From an uncultured Cohaesibacter sp. (GTDB lineage: Bacteria; Pseudomonadota; Alphaproteobacteria; Rhizobiales; Cohaesibacteraceae): a DNA stretch of 64,000 bases. A program made the translations under genes and the position numbers. The stretch lies in the NCBI RefSeq assembly GCF_963667045.1, contig NZ_OY762934.1:124001-188000 (forward strand), given 5' to 3'. The notes under the pieces were generated by a model. That model did no database searches. It was not told the DNA's origin and saw only the letters and a program-made list of their open reading frames with translations. Of the stretch, positions 1 through 7,609 are shown in pieces (position 1 is the stretch's first letter; the number at the start of each line of letters is the position of its first letter).

Positions 1-87
1 GGCCTCGTTGCTTGCTGCGTAGGCATGGCCTGAAGAGATAGCTGCAGTGGCAACCGCTGCCATGAGTACCAAACGGGTTTTGGTCAT
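1..87 (-). CDS. Secreted protein, N-terminus only (possible curlin subunit)
   Basis: The first 29 codons of a minus-strand gene that runs off the left edge of the window. The visible part is a typical Sec signal peptide: a basic start (MTKTR), a hydrophobic core and a likely cleavage site after GHAYA. A good Shine-Dalgarno (GGGAG) lies 8 bases before the ATG. It follows csgF and csgG on the same strand, so a curlin (CsgA/CsgB-like) or another curli component is the natural guess, but no curlin repeat is visible in this short fragment. Signal peptide: seen. Curlin identity: inferred from context only. Confidence 0.6.
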   Translation of the reverse strand, partial: MTKTRLVLMAAVATAAISSGHAYAASNEA

Positions 88-324
88 TTGTTGTCTCCCA
101 TATGAATTTCTTTGTTAAAAATTGATGCCACCACCCGGGGCGATCCCCCTTTTTGCACCCCTCGTACTGACGATATGTGCAACCAATGATTATTAAAAAG
201 CGGCAATACAACTCATTTACCTCTCCTTAACTTTGAAAGTCAATATGGAAGAAAACAATTTATTAAAACTGTAATTACTTTCGAATTTGTTGGTAAAATT
301 AGGTGGTTAATGTATGTTTTGAAA
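88..324 (-). promoter_or_regulatory. AT-rich upstream region of the secreted-protein gene
   Basis: Non-coding and AT-rich, especially 181-310, between the csgG terminator and the start of the secreted-protein gene. It should hold that gene's promoter (minus strand). An element TGCAACCA at 178-185 resembles the repeated TACAACCA / TGGTTTGTA elements upstream of csgF and could be a shared regulator site. No -35/-10 pair was assigned with confidence. Confidence 0.4.
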
Positions 325-358
325 TAAAAAGGCCGAGGAATAAATACTTCCTCGGCCT
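325..358 (-). terminator. Rho-independent terminator after csgG
   Basis: A perfect 11-bp inverted repeat (AGGCCGAGGAA at 330-340 and its complement at 348-358) with a 7-base loop. On the minus strand it is followed by a T-rich tract. It lies 36 bases past the csgG stop and separates csgG from the next gene on the same strand. Confidence 0.85.
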
Positions 359-393
359 ATTCAACCTAATACAACTAAAAATTATAAATTCAC

Positions 394-1458
394 TCAGCCA
401 AGTGGTTCTTCATTATTTGAGTGTGGTGGAGGAAGCCTTCTTGTTGTTTGTCTTACTGGTTGTGTTGGTTGTGGCTTCTGACTGATCACAATCCTCGGAA
501 CTGTTGTTGAAATGGCGGTGGCATTTTTCGTCTCCGGCGGCAGCATGGCCGGGGACGCGGCGTCCTTTGCATCCTTGTATTGTTCTGACTTCAGGTTTTT
601 TACATAGGACGTGCCATTTCCGGGATCCTTGAACTGCCAGATATCGAGTTCGACGCCTTCAACGATCAGGGCTTCAACGGCCTTTTCGACTGCGGCCTCA
701 AGGGCGATCTGGCTTGGTTCGTTGCTGGTAAAGCCACCTTCTGCCTGCAGCAATTCGTCAAGCTTGACGTAGCGGAACACCGAGGCTTGCAGTCCGACCG
801 AGACGACAGTCTTTCGGGCGGTCACGGTAGTCAGGACTTCGCCGGTCTTTGTGGAAATGGCCCTGAGCGAAACCGTGATCTCATCCTTGGAATAGTCGCT
901 GTCGCCGGTAATGCCGAGATAAGACGCACCAAGGCCACCTGTCTGAACATTGTGGTTGTAGCCGATGATGCCACCCTCGATGATGATTGCGGCGTGCTTG
1001 AGCGGTGGCAGGACACTGGCGTTGACTTTTTCCTCGCCGCGGTAAAGCCGGCGCATCTCGGTGATGATCTGGCGTTCCTTGAGCAGGTCGGCCAGCTTGT
1101 TGCGTTCCATGACGGTAAACCAGCGACGATTGCCTGCATCCTGCAGAGCCTTGATCAGGATGGCGACGCCGCCCTGTGTCACGACTCGTGACAGTTGCTG
1201 ATAATTTGCCGCCTCGCGATATTGCCCGGTTTCGTCCTTGAAGTCATAGACGGCGACGGGGATTCGCTGCTTGGGAGCCGGGATGTTCCTCAGCCGCAGA
1301 TTGACTTCGCTGACTTCGGCCACCCGCGGGGCTTCCGTCATCAGGGACTTGTTGGTCGCACAGCCCGCAAGGGTGATCATGGCGAGGAGAACAGGGGCTG
1401 CCAGACGTTTGCCGACACCATGTTTCGTTCCTGACCGGATTCGGAGAGTATCATTCAT
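394..1458 (-). CDS. csgG: Curli secretion channel lipoprotein CsgG
   Basis: Outer-membrane lipoprotein whose oligomer forms the pore that exports curli subunits. From the ATG at 1458 (a TTG at 1464 is possible) it has a signal peptide and lipobox LAGC with Cys33, then the CsgG core: VAVYDFKDETGQ, the WFTVMERNKLADLL stretch, EGGIIGYNHNVQTGG and FTSNEPSQIALE all match the family. At 354 residues it is about 75 longer than E. coli CsgG (277); the extra part is a low-complexity Pro/Thr-rich C-terminal tail. In the constriction loop, Asn is kept, the following Phe is Tyr, and the tyrosine-equivalent position appears missing in a hand alignment. It lies 15 bases after csgF and is probably cotranscribed with it. 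No strong Shine-Dalgarno is visible, which suggests coupling to csgF. Confidence 0.9.
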   Translation of the reverse strand: MNDTLRIRSGTKHGVGKRLAAPVLLAMITLAGCATNKSLMTEAPRVAEVSEVNLRLRNIPAPKQRIPVAVYDFKDETGQYREAANYQQLSRVVTQGGVAILIKALQDAGNRRWFTVMERNKLADLLKERQIITEMRRLYRGEEKVNASVLPPLKHAAIIIEGGIIGYNHNVQTGGLGASYLGITGDSDYSKDEITVSLRAISTKTGEVLTTVTARKTVVSVGLQASVFRYVKLDELLQAEGGFTSNEPSQIALEAAVEKAVEALIVEGVELDIWQFKDPGNGTSYVKNLKSEQYKDAKDAASPAMLPPETKNATAISTTVPRIVISQKPQPTQPVRQTTRRLPPPHSNNEEPLG

Positions 1459-1473
1459 TTTCAAAACCAGAGG

Positions 1474-1920
1474 CTAGTTTGTAACCAACTGCGGAACTTC
1501 GATATGGGTCACTGTTCCATCGGTGAAGTCTGTGATCACGAGAGATATGGAATCTGTCGTCTGGTTGAAGGTGATTTCCGTGTCCCCAAAGGTGATGGTG
1601 CCGTTTTCCTGCGGGTCGTCCCCAAAGATGGCTTCTGTAACCTGACTGGCGAGAGCGGAAAGCAGACGGCTTTGCAGCTGGCTGACAAACAGATCGGCTG
1701 CGGTATTGTCGGTGTTTCCGCTGTCGGTTCCTCCGCTGGAGCTGGACTTGTTTGCATCACTCGCTGTTGCCGATCTTTGGGCGCTTGCAATGGAGAGCAG
1801 ATGAGACGAGTTGTACGGGCTGCCGCCGAACGTCGGATTGACCGGCGTATAGACAAGCTCTGATGCGTGGGCTGTGCTTGCCGCAAGGAGCAGGCCAACT
1901 AAAGTAATCGCTTTTCTCAA
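1474..1920 (-). CDS. csgF: Curli assembly factor CsgF
   Basis: Small secreted protein that caps the CsgG pore and helps nucleate curli fibres at the cell surface. I place the start at a TTG (1920): the codons from it give MRKAITLVGLLLAAS, a clean signal peptide with cleavage after AHA (residue 19), and AGGAGA lies 7 bases upstream. An in-frame ATG at 1968 would put 16 charged and polar residues before the signal peptide. The mature start contains NPTFGGSPYNSSHLL, the hallmark CsgF region, followed by a Ser/Thr-rich linker. Length is 148 residues, close to E. coli CsgF (about 138). It is the first gene of a csgF-csgG unit; no csgE or csgD is in the window. Confidence 0.85.
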   Translation of the reverse strand: MRKAITLVGLLLAASTAHASELVYTPVNPTFGGSPYNSSHLLSIASAQRSATASDANKSSSSGGTDSGNTDNTAADLFVSQLQSRLLSALASQVTEAIFGDDPQENGTITFGDTEITFNQTTDSISLVITDFTDGTVTHIEVPQLVTN

Positions 1921-2941
1921 TTCAATGTCTCCTGAGCCAAGGCCTGGCGATCCCGGATGGTTTGTCATAAGCCTGTCGAGGTACCCGGCATTCTGGGAAC
2001 AACCTTAAGTGATGTATAATAAAAACCACAATCATTTGGTTTGTATCTAATTGAATTGCATTAGTCAATAATACAACCATTAATATATGGTGGTTGTAAT
2101 TTGGCGTAGAGGCGCAAGCTGAATGATGCGCCATCCTTGTTCTTGTTCTTTATAAATATCTGAAATAATTAAAGAAAATGAAATTTGTTGCGGGCGTTGA
2201 ACCACGGTGTGGCGTAGAGGATTGCGGCTTTTGTGGAGTGGAGCTGCCGGTGTTGTGCGCGCGTCCCTTATGGTCGGCGCTTGCGGAAACCGAATTGTAA
2301 GGTTGCGATGCCGGTGAGACTTCGTGGCTGCATTTCTTGAGGTTAACGGTGCGGTGATCACTTTACTGATTGAAATATAAGGAAATATTCGTTCAATGTT
2401 GAGCGGTATGAACGCAATGGGACTAAGAAGCAAGGCTGGCATAGTCTCGGTGTGTTGCGATATTGCAACTATTAAAAATTGAATCCAATTTCGTCTACTT
2501 CCGGTGGAAATTAACGTTTTTTGCCGCGCCTCTGCCGGTCCTTCGGCCCGTTTTGCGGTTACGCCTCCGCTTTGTTGTCATTTCCGTTTTCTGGAATTGT
2601 CTTGAAATTCGCCTCGACTGCTTTTAACAAGCGACAGGAAACGGGGCTCCGGCTTGTCATGACTGTGTTTGCGGTGACGGGGCCTGCAGTTTGTTAAAAA
2701 AATGAAAGGTTGCGGGATTTTTGCCTGTGTCATGGTGACGAGGCCGAAAAATAGTAGTTAGTATAGCCGCGAAATCGTCAGCAGTTCTTACCGGTCTGGC
2801 GCTTTCCTCAACAGGCAGACAAGTGCTGTTCAACCTTGGATGTGGTGCGCGTTAGGCGTCTCGATGCAATGGCCATGGTGTTGACATGGTTTTTCCGCTC
2901 CCAAGATGGGTGTGGTTCGAATTAACTTGAAGGAGTAAGCA
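1921..2941. other. Long non-coding region between csgF and fpr
   Basis: About 1 kb with no convincing gene; open frames here lack credible starts, domains and codon use. The part next to csgF (about 1990-2210) is AT-rich and contains inverted repeats listed separately. The part next to fpr contains TTGACA at 2881-2886, but only a poor -10 (AGATGG) 17 bases later. The length suits a heavily regulated curli promoter. Confidence 0.6.
2023..2098. promoter_or_regulatory. Inverted repeats upstream of csgF (possible operator)
   Basis: Two related dyads. The first is AAACCA (2023-2028) facing TGGTTT (2037-2042); its right half extends to TGGTTTGTA. The second is a perfect 8-bp repeat, TACAACCA (2072-2079) facing TGGTTGTA (2091-2098), spacer 11. 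They lie about 100-180 bases upstream of the csgF start. The repeated half-site is seen; use as a binding site for a curli regulator is inference. Confidence 0.4.
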
Positions 2942-3778
2942 ATGACGCAGTCCGATGAGGTCTCTCACGCAAGCGCCAGTGCCGCCAGCAAATCGGCTTT
3001 TCCGATTCCGGCAAATGTGTTCGCAGAAACAGTCACGCATGTGCATCACTATACGGATCGTCTGTTCAAGTTCAGAATCACGCGTCCTGCCAGTTTCCGG
3101 TTCCGTTCCGGCGAATTTGTCATGATCGGCCTTCCGAATGCGGAGCGCCCGGTGTTCCGTGCCTATTCGGTTGCGAGCCCCTCATGGGACGAGGAAGTCG
3201 AATTCTATTCGATCAAGGTGCCGGATGGACCGCTGACGGAGCATTTGCAGAAGATCAAGGTGGGCGACACGGTGCTGATGCGCAAGAAGCCGACGGGGAC
3301 ACTGGTCAACGATGCGCTCATTCCTGGCAAGCGGGTCTATATGTTCTCGACCGGCACCGGGCTTGCACCATTTGCCTCCCTTATTCGCGATCCCGAGACC
3401 TATGAAAAGTTCGATCAGGTCATCCTGACGCACACCTGCCGCGAGATTGACGAACTGAAATATGGCGAAGAGCTGGTGGAACTGTGCAACAATGATCCGC
3501 TGGTGGGGGAGTTCGCCAAGGGCCGTCTCATTCATTACACCTCGGTCACCCGTCAGGAGTTCCCGCGCATGGGGCGCATCACCGATCTGATGGAATCGGG
3601 CAAGCTGTTCACCGATCTTGGTGTTCCGCCGATTGATCCGGAAGTTGACCGGGCAATGATCTGCGGCTCCATGGCGATGCTGAATGACACCAAGGACATG
3701 CTGGAAAAGTTCGGTCTGGTAGAAGGCTCCAACGCTCGCCCGGCGAGCTATGTGGTTGAACGTGCCTTTGTCGACTGA
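2942..3778 (+). CDS. fpr: Ferredoxin--NADP(+) reductase
   Basis: FAD enzyme that moves electrons between NADPH and ferredoxin or flavodoxin, used in redox balance and Fe-S protein reduction. The 278 residues match the bacterial class. Residues about 22-115 form the FAD barrel with RAYS at 73-76 (FAD-binding RxYS); the NADP domain follows with FSTGTGLAPF at 135-144 and CGSMAM near 240. It ends in AFVD, the C-terminal extension typical of the Rhodobacter-type enzyme, whose last residues contact FAD. About 20 residues of Ala/Ser-rich N-terminus are extra. Shine-Dalgarno AAGGAGT stands 6 bases before the ATG. Single gene, convergent with moeA. lexA more usually occupies the position after moeA in related genomes. 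Confidence 0.93.
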   Translation: MTQSDEVSHASASAASKSAFPIPANVFAETVTHVHHYTDRLFKFRITRPASFRFRSGEFVMIGLPNAERPVFRAYSVASPSWDEEVEFYSIKVPDGPLTEHLQKIKVGDTVLMRKKPTGTLVNDALIPGKRVYMFSTGTGLAPFASLIRDPETYEKFDQVILTHTCREIDELKYGEELVELCNNDPLVGEFAKGRLIHYTSVTRQEFPRMGRITDLMESGKLFTDLGVPPIDPEVDRAMICGSMAMLNDTKDMLEKFGLVEGSNARPASYVVERAFVD

Positions 3779-3803
3779 TCAGCTGCTATCATCGTGATTG
3801 GAG

Positions 3804-3838
3804 AAAAGGCCGGCTTCCTGAAGGAGACCGGCCTTTTT
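3804..3838. terminator. Bidirectional terminator between fpr and moeA
   Basis: Perfect 10-bp repeat AAAAGGCCGG (3804-3813) with CCGGCCTTTT (3828-3837), giving T-runs on both strands. It lies between the convergent ends of fpr and moeA. Confidence 0.9.
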
Positions 3839-3840
3839 GA

Positions 3841-5043
3841 TTAGAGAATGATGATCTGGCAGGGGGCGCCTGCCTCGCTCGCTGGAGCGTCTGGCGGGCG
3901 GACGATCAGACAGTCGGCCTCGGCAAAGCTTGCCAGCTTCGAGCTGTCCTGATCTGAGAACAGCGAGGCAACGGCGCGACCCTCTGCATCCTTGCCGAGG
4001 CGCGCGCGCATGTAGCTCTGCCGATAGTCGTTGGCGGGCAGCGGATTGGCGCAAATGGCCGGATCAATCTGGTAGGGACCTTCCTTGCCAAGCATCTTGC
4101 GGATCATTGGCTGGAGGAACAGGATGGCGCAGCTCATCGAGGAGACCGGGTTGCCCGGAAGGCCCAACACGCGGGTGGTGCCAAGATTGCCTGCAAGCAA
4201 AGGCTTGCCCGGGCGCATGGCGATGCGCCAGAAGGTGAGGGCCATGCCAGCCGTCTTCAGGGCATCCTGCACCAGATCATGATCGCCAACCGAAACGCCG
4301 CCAATCGTCACCAGACAGTCAACCTTTGCGGCAACAGCCTTTGCGATGGTCGTCGAGATTTCCGTCATGTCGTCGCGGGCGATTCCAAGGTCCAGAACAT
4401 CGGCGCCGATGGTCTGGGCAAAGGAAGCGATGGCGAAATTGTTGGACGCGATGATCTGGCCATCAGCTGGCTTGTCACCGGGCAGGACGAGCTCGTCACC
4501 GGTGGAGAGAATCGCGATCACTGGCCGCCGGTAGACCGGCACGACGGCATGGTTCATGGAAGCTGCGAGCGCGAGATGGCGGTAGGTCAGCTCCGTGCCG
4601 CGCTTGAGAAGAACGTCTCCTTCCTTGAAGTCCTGGCCGGCGGGACGAACGTTATTTCCCTTCGGCACATTCTGCAGGATGGAGACGAAGGCTCCGTCGC
4701 GTTCGGTCTTTTCCTGCATGACAACCGCGTCGGCACCCTCGGGCACCGGAGCGCCGGTGAAGATCCTGACGGCTTCCCAGTTGTGCAACGTGTCCGGGAA
4801 GACATGGCCAGCGGGCACTTCCCCCACGATCTGCAACCTGGTGGGCAGCTCGCGGATGTCGTCGGCCCGGATCGCATAGCCATCCATGGCAGACGAGTTG
4901 AAGGGCGGCTGGGTCCGCTGTGCCTTGAGGTCCACGGCGAGCACGCGGCCGGTTGCATTGTGCAGGGAAACATTTTCTGTTTCGGTCGGTGAGACGTCGG
5001 CGAGCAGCTGCGCCAGCGCGTCTTCCACTTTCAGAAGAGACAT
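3841..5043 (-). CDS. moeA: Molybdopterin molybdenumtransferase MoeA
   Basis: Inserts molybdate into adenylated molybdopterin, the last step of molybdenum cofactor synthesis. The 400-residue protein has the MoeA four-domain layout: N-terminal PPFNSSAMDGYAI with the catalytic-region Asp, GAPVPEGADAVVMQE, the MogA-like domain with STGDEL and GGVSVGDHD, then PGNPVSS and a C-terminal beta domain. I use the ATG at 5043 with AGGAA 8 bases upstream rather than the TTG just before it. It is the last gene of ppiD-trpD-trpC-moaC-moeA and lies 20 bases after moaC, so the two Moco genes are probably cotranslated. Confidence 0.95.
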   Translation of the reverse strand: MSLLKVEDALAQLLADVSPTETENVSLHNATGRVLAVDLKAQRTQPPFNSSAMDGYAIRADDIRELPTRLQIVGEVPAGHVFPDTLHNWEAVRIFTGAPVPEGADAVVMQEKTERDGAFVSILQNVPKGNNVRPAGQDFKEGDVLLKRGTELTYRHLALAASMNHAVVPVYRRPVIAILSTGDELVLPGDKPADGQIIASNNFAIASFAQTIGADVLDLGIARDDMTEISTTIAKAVAAKVDCLVTIGGVSVGDHDLVQDALKTAGMALTFWRIAMRPGKPLLAGNLGTTRVLGLPGNPVSSMSCAILFLQPMIRKMLGKEGPYQIDPAICANPLPANDYRQSYMRARLGKDAEGRAVASLFSDQDSSKLASFAEADCLIVRPPDAPASEAGAPCQIIIL

Positions 5044-5063
5044 CAATGGGGTTCCTATGTATC

Positions 5064-5558
5064 CTATGTATTAGACTTGTCGGCCTGCCAATGGCCCGAT
5101 TTGCCGCCCATCTTTTCCAGGAGGCGGACGTCGCTGATGATCATGCCCTTGTCGACGGCCTTGGCCATGTCATAGACCGTAAGGCTGGCGACAGACGCCG
5201 CTGTGAGCGCTTCCATCTCGACACCGGTCTGACCCGTCAACTTGGCCATGGCCGTGATCACAAGGCCGGGTAGGGCGTGGTCGGCATCAATGTCGATCGA
5301 CACCTTGGAAAGGGCCAGCGGGTGGCAAAGGGGAATCAGCTCGTGCGTCCGTTTGGCGGCCATGATCCCGGCGATGCGGGCCGTTGCCAGAACGTCGCCT
5401 TTCTTTGAATTGCCGCCAAGGATCAGGGCCAGCGTTTCAGGCTTCATGATCACTTTGGCGGTTGCCACGGCAACGCGCACTGTCGGTGCCTTGTCGGATA
5501 CGTCCACCATATTGGCGGCACCGGTTTCGTCCAGATGGGTCAGTTTGGTGTCGCTCAT
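5064..5558 (-). CDS. moaC: Cyclic pyranopterin monophosphate synthase MoaC
   Basis: Converts the MoaA product (3',8-cyclo-GTP derivative) into cPMP, the second step of molybdenum cofactor synthesis. The 164 residues match the usual length (about 160). Family motifs are [18 protein letters not shown] near the start, the active-site segment [22 protein letters not shown] and KMGGKSG near the end. It lies between trpC (46-base gap) and moeA, an arrangement common in Rhizobiales where tryptophan and Moco genes share an operon. Confidence 0.96.
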   Translation of the reverse strand: MSDTKLTHLDETGAANMVDVSDKAPTVRVAVATAKVIMKPETLALILGGNSKKGDVLATARIAGIMAAKRTHELIPLCHPLALSKVSIDIDADHALPGLVITAMAKLTGQTGVEMEALTAASVASLTVYDMAKAVDKGMIISDVRLLEKMGGKSGHWQADKSNT

Positions 5559-5604
5559 TTCTTTCTCTCTGAAAATTGGAAAACAGAAGATGGCTCTCCG
5601 GCGT

Positions 5605-6402
5605 CTAGAGCGCCAGAAGGTTCCGGGTCGCGGCGGTCACATCGTCCTGACGCATCAGGCTTTCGCCGATCAGGAAGGCGTGGATGTTGGCTTCCGCTGC
5701 CAGAAGGGCCAGATCAAGCGGCGTGAACAGCCCGCTTTCGCCAACCAGCAGCTTGTCGTCTGGCACAAGAGGGGCCAGATCGATCGAGGTCTGCAGGGTC
5801 GTCTCAAAGGTCTTGAGATTGCGGTTGTTGATGCCGATCAGAGGCGAGGTGAGATGGGTGAGGGCCCGCTCCAGCTCTTCCCTGTTGTGCACTTCGACGA
5901 GGACATCAAGGCCAAGTTCGAGAGCGGTCTCTTCCAGAGCCTTGGCTTCGTCGTCGGAAATCGCGGCCATGATGATGAGAATGCAGTCTGCCCCCCATGC
6001 GCGGGCCTCATAAACCTGATAGGGCTCGAACAGGAAGTCCTTGCGCAAGACGGGCAGCGACACCGCATTGCGGGCGGCAATGAGAAAATCCGGGTGGCCC
6101 TGAAACGAGGGACTGTCGGTCAGAACTGACAGGCAGGCTGCGCCGCCGTCCTCATAGGCCTTGGCCAGCTTGGGCGGGTCGAAATCGGCGCGGATAAGCC
6201 CTTTGGAGGGGCTCGCCTTCTTCACCTCGGCGATGAGGCCATAATGGCCATCGTCTACCTTGGCCTTCAAGGCATTGTAGAAGCCGCGCATGGGAGCCTG
6301 ATCGGCAATGCGTGCCTTGAGATCTGCAACGGTCGTGTGAAGCTTTGCTGCGGCGATTTCCTCGCGCTTGTAGGCTTCAATCTTCTTGAGAATGTCTGCC
6401 AT
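5605..6402 (-). CDS. trpC: Indole-3-glycerol phosphate synthase
   Basis: Closes the indole ring of indole-3-glycerol phosphate in tryptophan synthesis. Start chosen at the ATG at 6402 because AGGAGGAA stands just upstream; the longer in-frame ATG at 6423 would place that site inside the gene. The resulting 265 residues form one TIM barrel with the conserved [12 protein letters not shown] (catalytic Lys), LSVLTD, VLRKDFL (Lys), EVHN, GINNRNL and VGESG motifs. It is a stand-alone TrpC, not fused to TrpF. The trpD stop lies about 17 bases upstream of the ATG. Confidence 0.96.
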   Translation of the reverse strand: MADILKKIEAYKREEIAAAKLHTTVADLKARIADQAPMRGFYNALKAKVDDGHYGLIAEVKKASPSKGLIRADFDPPKLAKAYEDGGAACLSVLTDSPSFQGHPDFLIAARNAVSLPVLRKDFLFEPYQVYEARAWGADCILIIMAAISDDEAKALEETALELGLDVLVEVHNREELERALTHLTSPLIGINNRNLKTFETTLQTSIDLAPLVPDDKLLVGESGLFTPLDLALLAAEANIHAFLIGESLMRQDDVTAATRNLLAL

Positions 6403-6419
6403 CAGGGGTTCCTCCTGCT

Positions 6420-7442
6420 TCAATCGGCTGCGCGATTGGAGACCTCGACCAGTTTCTTGAGGGTTGCAAGCGCCTTGCCAGTGTCGATAAGCTCGGCGGC
6501 AAGGGCGATGCCTTCCTTGTAGTCGGATACTTTTTCACCCAACAGAAGGCCCGCGGCGGCGTTCATCAGGACAATGTCCCTGTATGCGCCCTTTTCGCCT
6601 TCCAGAACAGCGGTGAGAGCCTTGGCATTATGCTGGCAGTCGCCACCGCGCACGTCCTCGATGGTTACGCGCTTGATGCCATAGTCCTCAGGGACAAGCG
6701 TGAATTCGGTGATCTTGCCATCCTTGAGCTGGGCCACCTGAGTTTCGCCCAGTGTCGAAATCTCGTCAAGGCCACCGGCGCCATACACTGCCCAGATGAA
6801 CTTGCCATCGAGATTGCGCAGCGTTTCGGCAAATGGCACCAGCCACTTGGGATCATAGACACCAAGCACCTGCCGGGTTGCGCCTGCCGGGTTGGAAAGC
6901 GGGCCGATCAGGTTGAAGATGGTGCGGATGCCCAGTTCGACGCGGGTCGGGCCGACAAAGCGCATGGCGGTGTGATGGTTTGGGGCGAACATGAAACCGA
7001 TGCCAGATTCTTCGATGCAGCGGGTTACACCAGCGCTATCCTGCTGGAGGTTGACGCCGAGGGTCGAGAGGACATCGCCAGAGCCGGAGAGGGACGAGAC
7101 AGCCCGGTTGCCGTGCTTGGCAACCTTGACGCCGCCCGCTGCCATGACAACGGCCGAGCAGGAGGAAATATTGTATTTCTTGGTGCCGGTGCCGCCGGTT
7201 CCGACGATATCGACAACGTCCTCGGGGGCGTCAACGCGCAGCATTTTTTCGCGCATTTTCGATACGGCTCCGGTGATTTCCTCAACCGTTTCGCCACGCA
7301 GGCGCAGGCCCATCAAAAGGGCAGCCATTTGCGCCGGGGAGGCTTCGCCGCTCAGGATGATGTCAAAGGCGTCCGCGGCCTCCTGCTGGCTGAGACACTT
7401 GCCGTCAGCCACCTTCGCGAGAAGGGGTTTCATTTCTTCCAT
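6420..7442 (-). CDS. trpD: Anthranilate phosphoribosyltransferase
   Basis: Joins anthranilate to PRPP, the second step of the tryptophan branch. The 340 residues have the usual N-terminal helical domain and C-terminal alpha/beta domain, with KHGNRAVSS, the GLDE metal site and the [10 protein letters not shown] hinge. One motif is unusual: the PRPP loop reads [13 protein letters not shown], where most TrpD proteins have Asp as the fifth residue (GTGGD). The DNA reading here is unambiguous. Start ATG at 7442 with GGGAG 7 bases before it. No trpG or trpE is adjacent; in Rhizobiales these are usually fused and located elsewhere. Confidence 0.94.
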   Translation of the reverse strand: MEEMKPLLAKVADGKCLSQQEAADAFDIILSGEASPAQMAALLMGLRLRGETVEEITGAVSKMREKMLRVDAPEDVVDIVGTGGTGTKKYNISSCSAVVMAAGGVKVAKHGNRAVSSLSGSGDVLSTLGVNLQQDSAGVTRCIEESGIGFMFAPNHHTAMRFVGPTRVELGIRTIFNLIGPLSNPAGATRQVLGVYDPKWLVPFAETLRNLDGKFIWAVYGAGGLDEISTLGETQVAQLKDGKITEFTLVPEDYGIKRVTIEDVRGGDCQHNAKALTAVLEGEKGAYRDIVLMNAAAGLLLGEKVSDYKEGIALAAELIDTGKALATLKKLVEVSNRAAD

Positions 7443-7609
7443 TGGATTGCTCCCGACTGTATCTTACGGCCCGGTCGGAGATTGGCTGGGTCGACTGAAT
7501 TGGATTGCACGTCACTGATGATCACAGATGACGTATCCGGGGCATCGCAACGGGCGATTTTAGGCCTCTTTGTAAAGACGCCCCGGACAAATATCGCGTC
7601 GGGCCACCT

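Noticed and set aside
303-485. 60-codon open frame on the plus strand near csgG
   Set aside because: Overlaps the terminator and the csgG end; no support.
2080-2442. Possible 120-codon gene upstream of csgF
   Set aside because: Biased composition, no domain, no good ribosome site; region is better explained as promoter.
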